Assembly: GCA_003550325.1 (NCBI GenBank)
Contig: QKWP01000072.1
Location: 203,289-267,288 of the forward strand
Source of the DNA: Gigaspora rosea
Lineage: Eukaryota; Glomeromycota; Glomeromycetes; Diversisporales; Gigasporaceae
Direction: 5' to 3'
Length of the DNA: 64,000 bases
Shown: in pieces, positions 22,860 through 35,501 of the stretch
Numbering within the stretch: the first letter of the stretch is position 1
Layout of the letters: every line of letters starts with the position of its first letter
The notes under the pieces: model-generated
What the model was told of the DNA's origin: nothing
Database searches by the model: none
The model's input: the letters and a program-made list of their open reading frames with translations, nothing else
Made by a program: the position numbers and the translations under genes

Positions 22860-24203
22860 AATGTTTGTATAAGAAATTTGTTATAACTTTAATTTCAATT
22901 TTTAACTAACCTGAAGCTTTTTTCTAAGTTGTAATTCAGTAAATTGATCAGCTATAATTGATAAAATCCGCATTTTTCCATCATGATCGCGTTTATTGGA
23001 TATCAATGCATTTCGAAAACTATTCCATAATATATTTTCTTCTAAATCCTCCAAATCTGAATCCTCCGAATTCTCCAAATCCGAATCCTCTGAATTCTCA
23101 GAGCTTTCTGAATCCTCAAAACTAGATTGTAAGTATCCAAGCTTATATAACATTTCCAAATTAGCTTTATCAGTAGTTGGATCTTCAGATCTACTCCAAA
23201 ATTCTTTTTCGCTTTCAGATTGGGGATATGGTGTTATATCGGTACATCCGCATGCTTGCAACATTGCTCTCCAGGCACGAAATTCTATCTTATTCAATTT
23301 GTAAGCAGGCTGATATACCATAGAAAGTGCATCATGAAGCTCAATTATTGAATTTTTTTGACGCATCCAAGTAATAAACAAATTTTGCCAATTAACCAAA
23401 AAACTAGTTGTTATTTTTCGTCTTTTTATTTGTTGTTCGAATATTAATTCCATCGTGTTAGAATTATTCCATTCACATGAGGTGCAGGTTAGGTTAGAAT
23501 CGGCTAAATTTGTTTGAATTGCATGTTGAACTGCGGGATGATTGAAACCATAAAGTGTTTCACCATCCGAATGCATTGTAATTTTAGCCTGAGCCCATAC
23601 ATTATTGGCAGATTGATCCTCAAAATGCCATAATATTTGGTCTCCTTTATAAAAATCTAAAGTAAATATGTTATTATTGATTTTTTGTAATGCGAGGGTT
23701 TTTTGGCCTTTTTTGGTTAGTATGGATGATGTAAACCTCCGATTTCCGACTTCTGATACTACTACGACATAATTTCTAATATTTAAGAAGATGGGTCTAA
23801 ATGCTACACCAACTAACAATTTTTCTACTATTTTTTCATCATTGAACCCGAGAATCGCTGGTCCTGAATATGCTGTCTTTTTTCCAAAAATCTTGTGATA
23901 TATGCTATTAATCGCCTGAGAGGGCGTTGAACAAATATCACTAATTTCACTACCACTAGTACATATAAATCCGGGCTGCAATCGATTTTCTTCGTTTTGA
24001 ACTACTTTTATACAAAATCGGCATTGGTTAAGCATAATACTAACATGCATATTAAGTCGATATGGGACAGAAGTAGAAGCGTCATCTTTGTTCTTAGAGG
24101 GTCTGGGCGACCACCAATCACGAGCATAAGGGCCATAGTGTAATTCTGAACATATTTTGCCTTCTTCAAGCAAACTAATACTTTTATAAGACGGGTTACT
24201 CAT

Positions 24204-24870
24204 GGTTTATTATGTATGTTAGAATCAGCTTTGGCATTTACAACCGTGAATTTTTATATAATTAAATGCGCGTCGCATTTTCTTATTTGATGTCGATCAT
24301 TTACATTTTTGGCTGGCGAATTAGCAATTAAGTTCTTTAAATCCGGTTTAGAGAGTAAATAGAAAAAGAATATGATTAGAGAGTGCAAGGTTATTAACTA
24401 CACCAAGATAAAACGAAAAAGAGACTTACCTATGGCCTATCTAAATTATTGGTAATTTACAGCAGATTGCTATATTGCAAAATTTTCTCACATTATGAAA
24501 TTGTTAAAATTGATCTAGTTGCCATTATTATAGATAACTGATACTGTTATGTCGATTATTATAACTTCTCATTTATTGCAAATGTTAAATCTGGATTCAT
24601 TTTGTTCCATATAATTGATTATACTGTTATATAAAATTTATAATTTTATATAATAAAAAATTAAAATTATACCTTAAAAAAGAACGAAGGTTTATAATGC
24701 TTATTCCGAAAATTCCTGTGTAAAATGTGAGCAAATATAAGATATGAGCATATCTGTATAATTTTATGAAGCAATAGTTTAGTATTATGAACCAAATTGG
24801 AGTTTTGCGAACGTTTTTTTTTTAGTAAAAATAATAAGACAAATTTGACATTTTAAATAATTTCAGTAGT
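24204..24870. other. Intergenic, AT-rich
   Basis: No gene or repeat boundary recognised. Confidence 0.5.
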
Positions 24871-24962
24871 CTAAAAATTTCAACATCATAAATATTTATG
24901 ATAAACGATAAGACCACTAAAAATTTCAACATCATAAATATTTATGATAAACGATAAGGCCA
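24871..24962 (+). repeat. 46-bp tandem duplication
   Basis: Two adjacent copies, 24871-24916 and 24917-24962, start with CTAAAAATTTCAACATC and end with GATAAGACCA or GATAAGGCCA. The second copy overlaps the first bases of the next element, so the duplicated unit includes a near-copy of its terminus. Confidence 0.85.
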
Positions 24963-25284
24963 CGCAAAGTCGATTTTTTTTTTAGTTCCCAATTGTGCCA
25001 ATTGTTCGATTTTCGACAACTATTTTTTACCGCTATTTTCATCCGGTGTCACCCGATGGAGACCTTAATTTCCCGTAATTGTCTGATAGGACTGAAGGAA
25101 AAATATGACTGCCGGTCCAATTTTTGATTCCTTGTTGTGCAAATTGAAAAAAATTAACATCGTGTAACCTTAAATGTGAACATTATCATTATTTATTTGC
25201 GGTAAATTAAAAAAAAAATCCGTCCGTCCGTCCCTAATTTTGAAATCCATGTAATGCAAAACGAAAAATCAACTTTGCGTGGCC
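24958..25284. mobile_element. PIF/Harbinger-like MITE, 327 bp
   Basis: The TIR is GGCCACGCAAAGTCGATTTT at the left and AAAATCAACTTTGCGTGGCC at the right (one mismatch), flanked on both sides by TAA. A 3-bp TWA target duplication and GGCC-type ends are characteristic of PIF/Harbinger. No transposase inside. Confidence 0.7.
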
Positions 25285-25604
25285 TAACCTAAATTTTCTT
25301 CAACATACTAAATTAAATTCTTACGATTTAGACTGCATCAAGGGCAAAATAATTTGGATTCTCATTAAAATCTAACCACCTCTTATCGATTCTATCGTAG
25401 TCACACTGAGATTTGGTGTCAATGGGAAAAATGTCGCATCTTTCGGAATCATGCGCATTTTAAAAGAACACATCAATAACAATGAAGATTCTTTTATACT
25501 ATTTATTTAATACTATCTATTTAATAAATAAGGCTAATACGCATTAAAATTTAATTTAGCTACTTATAATTTTCTATATGGATGAATGCGCATTAGTGCA
25601 CATG

Positions 25605-25765
25605 TGGGATCCCCATAGCAAAAAGAGGCAGTGTGGGTAAAAAATTTTGATTTTGTAATTTTATAAAAATTATATGGCTATTACTCTAATTCTTTGAGAA
25701 ATTGCAATTTTTTTCCAAAAAAATTTTTTTTGGCCCACTACCTCTTTTTGCTGTGGGGTTTCCCA
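25605..25765. mobile_element. Foldback MITE, about 160 bp
   Basis: Arms of about 45 bp (TGGGATCCCCATAGCAAAAAG... / ...CTTTTTGCTGTGGGGTTTCCCA) surround an AT-only centre. Target duplication unclear. Confidence 0.75.
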
Positions 25766-28536
25766 TATTTAAGATCGCAACTGAAAACTCAAACTACAGT
25801 ATATAGTATAAATCTCTAATAGAAATGTGCGCATTTTTTAGAATCATATCTAGTTGGAATTTTTTTCTGATGAGAACATACTATCACGTTTTTAAGTCTT
25901 GTTATGGTTAATACAATTGCGTAATACGTATAATTGATTTAAAATCGATAGATAAATAAGGAATCAATATAAAGTGTTTAACGTATCTCTAAATTTAGCA
26001 ATACCTATAGCTATATAATGGTTACAAATCCGACTGCGTGGAAATATTTGTTTGAACTAAAATGGAAAGTTCACGTAAAATATGGGTACTGGGACATAGT
26101 GACAAGTTAGTATTTAGTTATTGAGAGAATAATCTGTAAATTTCTTCCCAGTCATTTTAATTGGAGTCGCAAGGTTCATCATGTAATTTCGAGTTATTTA
26201 TTTTATTTTATTTTTTTTTACGTGTCGAAATAAGTACAATATTGTTACGATGAAAATAAAATAAGCTCTCATATGCTGTTATACAGCACATGAGTGACAT
26301 TAACTGAATTACTTTAAAGCAATTTAAATATTTACTATGAAGCAATATTAAATTTGATTACTATAGACAAATAATTACATAATCTCCAAAACAAATCTAT
26401 GTTACGCTTTCTGATTAACAAAATTTTGTTTTTGTATCACTCCTAAGCCACATGTTACATCTTTATGCTTAAATTGCAGAAATAAAGTTTAAATATTGAT
26501 GTCACAAGGTCGGAGATCTCGCAAATCTAGAGATGGTTTCGCTGATCAAATATATACGTACGTACGTACGTATGTAAAATATTTTGGAGTTGGGCTAAGC
26601 GGAAAACACATTCCGACGGCGTAGGATATTGTCAATACAATATTCAATCGGACGCATGAATTTACATATTACCCATTTCTATAAACATACATCCAATTCC
26701 TGATAAAAACATTTCGTAAAAAAAAATAATAATTTAAACAAGGGTTCATTTTGTTATCTAGACGTTTTTTTAGGTACTGTATAATTTCCTAGAATTCTAT
26801 AATTGGTATATGTAATTTGATAATGAATGGGAAATGATTCGCGATTACAAAAAATTTTAGTGACGCCATTGCTATATTTGTATACGCATGTACCAATATG
26901 GAATAAATAATTGTAAATCAAATGATTATCAAAAAAAACAAGCACGTGGAAATAAAAGAAACTTTGAAAGTACCAATTAAGTGTATTAGTCTATCACCCA
27001 ACTTTAAACCATTACCCATGTTTAATGGATTTTTTTTCAGATTTCCTTTTGAGTAAGATATAACACTGAAAAATGTAAACATTATTTAACAATGAATGTT
27101 ATTCATTAACATCCAATTTAAAATTTTTAAATTGAGTAACAGAATTATATTTACGTAACTTGACTCTTTTAGATTATCTTATAGCCAAATATATATCATT
27201 ATCATTATGTTAAAGAAAAGCCCCTCGCCACTTTTATTTATATTATAGCAGCATTAGAAAAATATCCAAAATAGGTTTTTGTTTTTGAACACATTTTTTA
27301 CCAATTTAGTAAAATGAATAAACTCGATTAACATGTTCAAATGATTAAATTGGATTGTTTGTATTAATTCACACATCTGAGATTGATTACAATGCCATTA
27401 TTACGGAATCATATGTTGGCATAAATAGTTAATGCATGTAAAAAAAATAATAATAATAATAAAAATAGAATAGACGCTTCATTATCAAAAAGTTAAATAT
27501 TAAAGTTCCGGGATAGTAAACTCCGATTTCTCTTTCCAAATTTGCTCAATAGCGTACGGAAGTTCCGAAAGATATGAATTTATTTTTTTTTATCTTTATA
27601 CAAAGAAATTTTAAAAATTAAATTGATGCACTGTATGTGCATGTACGATAATATCGTAAATCTTATGATACATTTTACATTAATTTAATCTATCTAATCT
27701 GTTCGAAACCTTTGATTGGCTATTGAACATTGAAACGAAATTCACGTTATTGCTATTACTCCAAATTTTAAATTTTGTTATCAAATTACATATTAATCAA
27801 TCATTGCCATTCCTCAAAAAAATTTTCTAAATTATCGGTTTTATTGATCAATTTTGGACCCCCCCCCCCAAGAACGTACCTACTCTTAAATACTTAACAA
27901 TTATATTGATTATTTGGTGGGTGCATTCGTGATAGTAATCAATTGACAACTCCGATAATTACGCGTCTAATCTATTTTCTCCACTATCTAGCCTATTATG
28001 ACACATCTCATTAAACATAGAAATTTAGTGATCAAATTTTTAGATTTCAGGATATTTCCATAAAAAATGCAATGTGTCATTATCGTTACTACTTAATCTG
28101 GTAATGATTCTTACCTTAAATTTAATGAAAAATTCGGATAATTTATTACTAAATTATAAAGAAAAATTTTCAAAGATTCGAAGATTATCTTTTAAAATCT
28201 ATGAAATCATTGTATACAATTAATGTTACCACAAAATATCTAATATAGTTGATATAATGTTGCCAAAAATACCTAATATAATTAATATAAATGCCTATAT
28301 GAATAACTATATAATGCCTTTATGAATGCTTGCATGAATATTTATATGAATGAACATTGATTTTATGACAAAGAGTTTAAGGTTAGTAAAAGTTGTTGAA
28401 AACTTTATTTTTGTAATCATAATTTATTTAAAATTATTAGGTATTTCAATTATATATTAAATTAGCGTTCGCAAATTGGAATTGCGACTCCGATAGTATC
28501 AAACTCTTTCATCTTTTCCATATGAATAAAATTTTT
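25766..28536. other. Intergenic; simple-sequence tracts
   Basis: No gene recognised over 2.7 kb. Small features: a TACG microsatellite at 26555-26572, a run of 11 C at 27859-27869 (unusual in this AT-rich DNA), and AAT repeats near 27446. The frame at 26945-26754 has no support. Confidence 0.5.
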
Positions 28537-28545
28537 TATATAAAG
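28537..28545 (+). promoter_or_regulatory. TATA box of the HMG gene
   Basis: TATATAAAG lies 50 bp before the ATG at 28595, a good match to a TATA box, followed by pyrimidine-rich sequence suitable for initiation. Confidence 0.5.
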
Positions 28546-28594
28546 CACTTAACTTCTCTTCAACTTGCTATTTGGCAACCTCAGTTTTAACGAA

Positions 28595-29170
28595 ATGATC
28601 TGTACATTGACTTTGACATCTCCCCCTCCTATTCATTCCATCATCGCTACTTCGACTGTGTCAGATCATACCATTCATTTTGCACATCAAGATAATGAAT
28701 ACAGAGTTATATACTCTAGCTTATATGTGGTCTTCGAAATTCCTGACCACGAGGATGTCAAAAAGTCAGTTAATGACTTTAAAGCAACACCAAATTACTT
28801 TATTCTTTTTAGATCGCGCTTAAAACAATGCATTTCCGCATTAGGTTTGAACACCGAATGGGTGTTCATTTCAGAAGTTTCGAAAATTTTATGGTCCGAA
28901 ATAAAAAAGAATGATAATAAATTTGTGGCGTCTCTCCGTGATGCTTACAAAATCACTAATGCGCGGAAGAAATCGGGTGTTCGTTTTAAGCCCTATGATT
29001 ACGAAAAAAAGAAGTCGAGTAAACCGAGCGATAACGCACGCGAAACTGAATGCCCACAATTAAACTCTAACGAAAATTTCATGTATTCTTATTATGAAGA
29101 TTTTTATCTCTTTAATGCATCGGGCTCACCCATAGAAAAAATTCTATGGGAGTTATTCCAACATTACTAA
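28595..29170 (+). CDS. MATA-HMG-like HMG-box protein
   Basis: Single-exon, 191-aa putative DNA-binding protein. The HMG-like region is at about residues 64-130: it begins ATPNYFILFRSRLKQ, continues WVFISEVSKILWSEIKK (the helix-2 VSKIxW signature), then a third helix and a basic KITNARKKSGVRFKPY. The basic tail runs into KKKSSKP. Expanded sets of MATA-HMG proteins are known in Rhizophagus, where some are studied as mating-type-like regulators. This one has a long N-terminal extension and an unusual C-terminus rich in aromatic residues. The ATG at 28595 is chosen because the open frame before it starts only from a non-ATG codon and a TATA box sits 50 bp upstream. No stop or frameshift. Target genes unknown. 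Confidence 0.75.
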   Translation: MICTLTLTSPPPIHSIIATSTVSDHTIHFAHQDNEYRVIYSSLYVVFEIPDHEDVKKSVNDFKATPNYFILFRSRLKQCISALGLNTEWVFISEVSKILWSEIKKNDNKFVASLRDAYKITNARKKSGVRFKPYDYEKKKSSKPSDNARETECPQLNSNENFMYSYYEDFYLFNASGSPIEKILWELFQHY

Positions 29171-29233
29171 CTAACTTATGCATCTAAACCCTTCTAAGGT
29201 TCTCCGGAGAAACCTTCTATGATTTAATTAAGC

Positions 29234-29239
29234 AATAAA
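29234..29239 (+). terminator. Candidate polyadenylation signal of the HMG gene
   Basis: AATAAA 64 bp after the stop codon. Confidence 0.4.
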
Positions 29240-30879
29240 TTTATTATCAAACTTATATAAAAAAAACCATTTAAAAATATATATATATATATATCGAAAA
29301 TTAAATTTAAAAGTGCACTTAAATGAAATTACTGTATCACTTGGAATAACACGAGCCTGATTTTTCGATTAATTTTTCGATATTATCCTTTTTTTTTATT
29401 ATTATTATTAAATACGAGATGTAGTGTTAACTAAAATTATGATAGATGACTAAGAAAACTTTTCCTAGAACTATATAGGTCTTAAAAACTCCTTGATTTA
29501 ATGTTACTAGTCTAGTTTCTAGAGAAATTTTGTTTGTTTATCTTATGCTTAAATATATATATGTATATATATAAAACAATAAACATATAAATAAATAAGA
29601 AATATTTTGCTACAATTAATTTTATGTATTGTATGATTTTAATATTTAAGAAAAGATTTGGTATCCGATATAGATGTTTCAGGGTAAAAGCCTGAATTGA
29701 AATAATAAGTTTTCACCATAGCGAATTTAGTCTCAGAAGAATTGTAATTAATTATGTGTACGATTAGGATTGGTAAATGTTTTTAAAAACACGATTTTTA
29801 AAAAGACTGTTAATTTAATTGATCAATTAAAAGTTCATTTATTAAAATGTCGAAAACTTCTGAGAAACAGAAAAGTTTTATTGCATAGTTAGAGGTTTTT
29901 TTATTCGGTTTGCATTCTTTTTACAAGTTAATTCATTCTCAATACTTATTCAAGAGATTTGCATACCGATAATATTTTGCTAGATAATTATTATCAGTAA
30001 ATATAGCACTAAGTGCAAAAAAAAGTTGCACTTGACCGGTAAACAAAATTGCGCATTTAAAAATACAATAATTTTTAGCATCGATAAAATTAGAGAACAA
30101 ATATGTTAAATAATTCTTTCGTAACCTTTTCAAAATTAAAGCTTATCGAACATTAACGTTAATAAAATTATTGTAACTAAAAATAAAATTAACCATTCAA
30201 AGCGATATTTTAGTTCAGCCGAATTTAGCATCAAATGCTGATGTTCTGAAAAACAATAAATAAAATAAAAAAACTGTTTAAACCATTTTATTACCATCCT
30301 AACTTGTCTCACCCTCTCACAGAGATGGATACTATTTGATTGGATGAAGGTATCAAAATTAAGCATTGAATAATTTATTTCAGTTAAAATAGGGATGTTT
30401 TTTGAAGTTATTTGAAAGTTCAATCAAGTCCTGAATGTTATTTATATAAATAATTACATTATCGTGATAAGCAAAGGTTTATTTCATAAAACATGAATTA
30501 CCAGACGCAAAATTTCGGTTCTTATTTCTATTCGTAATTTCAAATTCGATCTTAATTTTGAAAAACATTCTAATATGTAAAATGTAATACAGATATTATC
30601 TTTAAGAATTTAACTGTAAAGTAAATAATTCAAAATAAAGGATTTTTGACAAAATAATAATAATAATAATAACGGGTTAATTCATGATATTAATGTGCAT
30701 TTGTAATTTTATACAGTAAGTTACAGTAATTTCATTACTGAAAATTTTTGATAAAAAATTTTTTATAAAAGATAATTAATATAACAAATAAAGCTTAAAT
30801 ACGAAATAAAATGAGAAGTGGATAAAAACTTATTGTAACAGTTATATTCTTCTATAGATCAACTTGGTTAAACTTGTGT
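29240..30879. other. Intergenic, AT-rich
   Basis: TA dinucleotide run near 29278-29294 and AAT repeats near 30655. No gene recognised; minus-strand frames between 29939 and 30423 lack coding texture. Confidence 0.5.
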
Positions 30880-31880
30880 GCATTTTAATTATAGTGATTT
30901 CTATCATGAATCATAGTTACAAAACCTGCTCATTATTCCATTGACAAGTGGTGTGTGGTTGAGCTATTTTCCATGGAACTATCCATTATGAATTACTGTA
31001 AATAATTCTTAAAACTTGTTTGATATTCCAGTGATATGTAGTGTATGGTTAAGGTTGAGTCAGCTTTCATCACGAATTCTATCATAAATTACTTTAAATA
31101 TTTGTTTCAAAACTTATTCGCTATTCCAGTGATAAATAGTATTTGTTAAGGTTGAGCTGGTTTGCATAGAATTGTTGTGATTTTTATTATGAGTTACTGT
31201 AAAAAATTATGTTGCAGAATATAATATCACTCTTTTTGATTCAATCAATTCATGAATTTTTTTCTTATTTGATTCCATGTATTTCGCGATTACAATATAC
31301 ATAATCACCTAAATAATAAACATACCAAAAAAGTACTCATGAAATGAGTTCTAAATATAACGAATTTAGTGTAATAGTGGAACTCACAGAGTTCACAAAA
31401 AATTATCAAATCGAACTAAATAGCACAATAGTTAATGTTGAGTTACTTTGTATTGATATTATCGTAATTTTCATCATTTCAGTAAAACATTATTTAATAG
31501 AACTTACCATAATTTCTACTATGAGATACGTAAAAAATTCTGTAACAGAACTTACTCAATATTCTAGTGACCACAGTGTTGTTAAGAATGAGTTCAGTAT
31601 GTATTCGAATTATTCGAATTGTTTAATTTCTATGTGATTAAGTTGAGTTAGCTTCATCGGAATTATTGTGATTTCTATTATAAGTTTACTGTAAGGAATT
31701 AAGCTACAAAGTTTGCTCGCTATTTCGATGACTACAGTATGTAGTTGAGTTAATTTACATTGAAATTATCATTTTAGAATTATCGTGATTTCAACCATGA
31801 GATATTGGTTGAAGGGTAGTTTGCATTGGAATCAACATATTCTATCATGAGTTATTGTAAAAAATTCCGTTACTGAATTT
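30880..31880 (-). repeat. Degenerate satellite A, inverted array
   Basis: The same family as 16090-16770, but on the minus strand (motifs TTGCATTGGAATTATTGTGATT, read in pieces, then TATCATGAGTTACTGTAAAAA). About nine imperfect units. The frame at 31344-31637 falls within it and is not a gene. Confidence 0.75.
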
Positions 31881-32350
31881 ACTTGAATTCCAGTGACATT
31901 TATTCACAGGTAACCACAAACATCATAACAGGACATCAATCATATGCATTATCGTTACATGACGTCCATAAATAGTTCATATACGACCGTGCTTTTGAAT
32001 CAAAAAGTTAAAGCGATTTACTGGCAAGGATGATATTATGATAACGTTCTCGATCATAACCTGATCATTTTCAGTTCTTGATTAAATATATTCGAATAAA
32101 AAATGCAGCCAAGTGGCAATTAGATAAAATTTATACATGGCCCATGATCACTTCATACTCGATAAAAATAATTAAACATAGCCAACCAAATTCATCGAGG
32201 GTCAGCATAACCAGCATATTTTATATTATTAGAAGGATTATTTCGAGTTGACGTAGAGTCAACAGATCGAAAAGATGCTAAGCATGGTGATGCGCCTCGT
32301 GAAACCATCGACCGGAATGAGCCCAATTTAGGATAATCAAAGAGACAAGT

Positions 32351-33552
32351 ATGACCTTAATGACTTTCCACAACTTACTTAATAAAGGCGAGAGTAAACC
32401 CTTGGGAACGCAATCGGAATCTACATCAACAATTGCTTACTCAGCTGTGACCCAACCCTCCCAAATGGAACCGGTGTTATGCTCATTTTTTATTTTTTAA
32501 TTAGTATTATCGCCATGTATTTCTTATTTTGTCATAGTTGTGGCGTGGTTGGGTGATTTTACACTCAAACCACCTCTAAAACGGTTTAGTGAAACTGGGA
32601 CTTAAAATAATTGAAAGCCTCACGTGCTTAGTAAATTAAACGTGAGAGTGTATATAGGTTTTTATGTGATTTGCTTTTATGAAAGAGGCAAACGGCTAAA
32701 GGTATATGAGGATACCGATAGTCGTATCAGTTTATCTAGGTAACGTGAGAACCGTCGCAGTAATCACGTGATCAATCGTTAAATCACTTAACGATTACAA
32801 TCGTGTTTACACGTGTATGAAGACACGAGTATTGGATTTTGTTTATTAGTGTATGAAGACACTAATAGTTTATTTATTTAATTGAGTTGTTGAGAACTAT
32901 CGGCATTCCGGTAGGAATATCGGTGATATTTATAAATATAAAAATGACGATCATATCTATCGGTTATAACGTATCGATTCTATTGATTAGTTATGTTTGA
33001 TCCATTATAGCCGATAGATATGATGATATAAAATAAATAAATAAAGAATATAAATAAAAGAGATAAAATTTAATAAAGAACTAAGTTATCATTAGTTCTA
33101 CTAGTTTTCTTGGCATTTGTGTAACATTGCCTGTGTATACACGTGAGAGCGTCATGTGTCTTGGTTAATTAATCGACATGCGACCTATAGCAATATCGTG
33201 ATTAGATCTCCAAACGGGTGATCAAGTCTCCAAACGGGTGATCGAATCTCCAAACGGGTGATCAAGTCTCCAAACGACTGATTAAATCTCCCAATCGAAG
33301 GATTAAAGCCCTATACGAATTAAAATATATATAAGGGTTTAGTTTCTGCTTATGAGGAGTAGTTAACGATTGTAAATAGTATTTAGTATTTTTATATTAA
33401 TAAAGATAAACCTATAACCCGTAATTATGTGTGTTAGTTTATTGTTTTAATCCATTTAACCTTAATCACTTTTGTTCACGATCAAACTAAGCCGGCCCAA
33501 TTTCAGCAAGCTCTCACAACCGATCGTAACACCGGTCATTTTCATGACGTAA
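32351..33552 (+). pseudogene. Open frame split by a solo LTR
   Basis: A frame starting at ATG 32351 (MTLMTFHNLL, then GTQSESTSTIAYSAVTQPS) stays open to 32474, where the LTR begins. On the far side the frame resumes after the duplicated CCGG and reads VIFMT before a TAA at 33550. The last bases AC|GTAAGT (33549) could also be a splice donor, so the piece may be an exon. Composition is clearly less AT-rich than the surroundings. Function unknown. A retroelement gag-like fragment is also possible. Confidence 0.35.
32475..33531 (+). mobile_element. Solo LTR, 1057 bp, with CCGG target duplication
   Basis: The ends TGTTA (32475) and TAACA (33527-33531) form the TG...CA inverted pair of an LTR. 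CCGG stands directly outside on both sides (32471-32474 and 33532-33535). Inside, five 20-bp tandem units at 33201-33300 (CTCCAAACGGGTGAT core) precede a TATA-like box at 33325-33335 and AATAAA at 33399-33404, in the order promoter then polyadenylation signal expected of an LTR. No internal retrotransposon genes follow, so it is best explained by recombination between two LTRs. The lineage cannot be told without a relative. Confidence 0.7.
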
Positions 33553-33559
33553 GTACTAC

Positions 33560-35501
33560 CCAAAAATTACCGCGATACCGGCCTGCATTACGTAGGCGGG
33601 TCAGCGCTAAGCCGCACAAACTCAACTACAATATAACTGAATATCAATATCACATGCTCATATTTAGAAATGCTGGTGAAATTAATATTAATTTCACCAA
33701 TTTTTTACTATTTTCGGGAGCATATCCTTTCAATTTAATAACGCATAATTCGCAACTAATATAATCTGCATTCGTCAATAAAATTAAACTTCGGTATCAG
33801 GCCGAATCATTCCAATATAAAAACATGTGTGCAATGTTATTCGATAAAAAAAATTTTTGAAGGAATCATGCACATGTATGAATCCATCTCTAGTCATTAT
33901 GCTGTATAAATGTAATCTGATATTTTCACACACTTAGATCAGATCTCAAGTCACATTTTTCGAATACGACCAATAAAAACGTAAATTAGAATTAAATAAT
34001 ATATAATAAAGATTAATGATAAATGCATTATACGTATAGTAGAAGAGATTAGCAATCATAATATTTCATGCATTTTTCTGCCATAACTATTCTATCTTCA
34101 TATAGTAGCCAAGTTTAATTGTAAAAAAATGACCGTGGACTTGCTAACATTTAAATTATATCGTCGTCACGAGGTAACACATACAATATATGCAAAAACG
34201 ATCTGCCATACGATTATTATATTATTGGTCAGGACACATTTTTACCCAATCAGATAATTAAGAGCGGAACCACTCGTGATGGTTGGTAATTTATTATATT
34301 TTGAATTGAATGATTGATGATTGATTGATTGATAAGTAATACGTAGATGTTTCACGGGCTGATGTGAATATCATGAATTAGCACAGCGAAAGCGTGGTAA
34401 TACGTTATATTTACAACAAGCGTAAAATATCTGATATATTTTCACGGTTCCTATGCCCATAATATTTCTGGCTAAAATTTTTACTGATAATGGCCGTGGA
34501 AATTTTTTGTTTGATATTTTCATGTTCATGGGAGGACAATAGGGGCCGTGGAATATTCCCTTTTATTGTTTAATTCATCTTTCTAAGCTGAATTATAAAT
34601 TTCAATACTGTACCTAAAACTTTAAATGCATTTATCTCATTGTTGAATTCAGAAAACTCACACTATAAATTTTAATTCGTAATAAATTTCTTGAACATAA
34701 GCGTTAAAATTAGTTTTATATTAAATTTAAAAATAGTTCATTCAACACTGCAATTCATGGATTTACCAAACTGTTTGGAATATCGATTATAAATCTACTT
34801 ATTTGAGCGTAGATTCGATCGGACTTAGAGTGAATTATGAAGGTGGGAATTAGTGAGACTTAAAAATAGGCAATAAATTTCATGTGCATGAAATTTTTAT
34901 CTGCTTTATGTTAATAAAAATGATGGAGGAGATAACGTTGAGGTACTGGGAGGCGTTTTTGGTACAAACACAAACTTCTAAAGAAGTTTGATAGATTAGA
35001 GAAATTTTTCGTGCTAATAAACATTTCGAGCCTTTTCAACCAAGAGGTACACCTCTACGTGGTGGCCGACTAGTTTAATTATCAAAAAATTTTGTTCATG
35101 CCCATCACTAGTGAGACTATTTATATAGGATTGCATGATAAATAATTTAATATTTCTAAATTACAGCTGATTTGAAAATTAGTGGGACACAATGAAATGG
35201 TTATGTTATTTGTCAATGATAAATGGTTCATTATTTGTTGCCCAATTTTAGTCCACAAATTGTTTTTTTTTATTAAATGAGGGCAAAGAAACCAAGATCA
35301 GTTTCTAATTATTTTATTTATCTTTTTTTTTTGATCAATTTCTGATATTGATGAATCATATACCGGTAGTACATGATCTTTTTATACTATTTACTTTACA
35401 GGTCAAACATGAAAATATCGGTCAAACTATCCACTATCTGATATTTCTATATTATATAACAATAGTTTAACAAAATATCATTAACTAAAACAATTCAATG
35501 A
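33560..35501. other. Intergenic with repeat scraps
   Basis: A block near 33870-33990 (TCACATTTTTCGAATACGACC and neighbours) recurs near 43905-44045. A TTACAGCTGATTTGAAAAT terminus at 35161 matches the left end of the 42300-42735 element, without a partner end. At 34990-35075 a short less-AT-rich stretch reads FRANKHFEPFQPRGTP in one frame and may be a gene relic. Confidence 0.45.

Larger units (their letters stand above)
19842..24203 (-). pseudogene. Repeat-family gene with DDE-like core, decayed
   Basis: A large gene resembling a protein family I recall as highly repeated in Glomeromycotina. Order of parts: a 433-codon first exon (24203-22911) with a WWSPRP motif, CSTPSQAINSIYHKIFGKKT and an acidic Ser/Glu/Asp repeat; second exon 22589-22169 (ISPTTIELARKHSQLYGPG, NEYGYEVFENLLVLVHQ); third exon 21952-21206 (FAFGECSSPHH, ISDNGPHYHNSELM, WLFLEPGEAKTIIDSHHAA); then 20891 onward (AIKRYVHIGCDVVEG, RPLPHFGAP, LNKYRGNYLHDH, GWALREN) to a stop at 19842. 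The spaced Asp/Asp/Glu around SDNGPHYH suggests an RNase H-like transposase fold, by inference. Breaks: frameshifts near 22385, 22275, 20725 and 20590; in-frame TGA after GKRG and TAA before GNNMDLL; a stop before GWISRYH. Introns 1, 2 and 3 each contain an inserted MITE or foldback. Confidence 0.8.

Noticed and set aside
22996..23304. Ser-rich open frame on the + strand
   Set aside because: Antisense of the acidic repeat in the decayed DDE-like gene.
27859..27869. Run of 11 C as a possible regulatory or quadruplex site
   Set aside because: A single homopolymer run cannot form a four-tract quadruplex in a convincing way and may vary by sequencing error.
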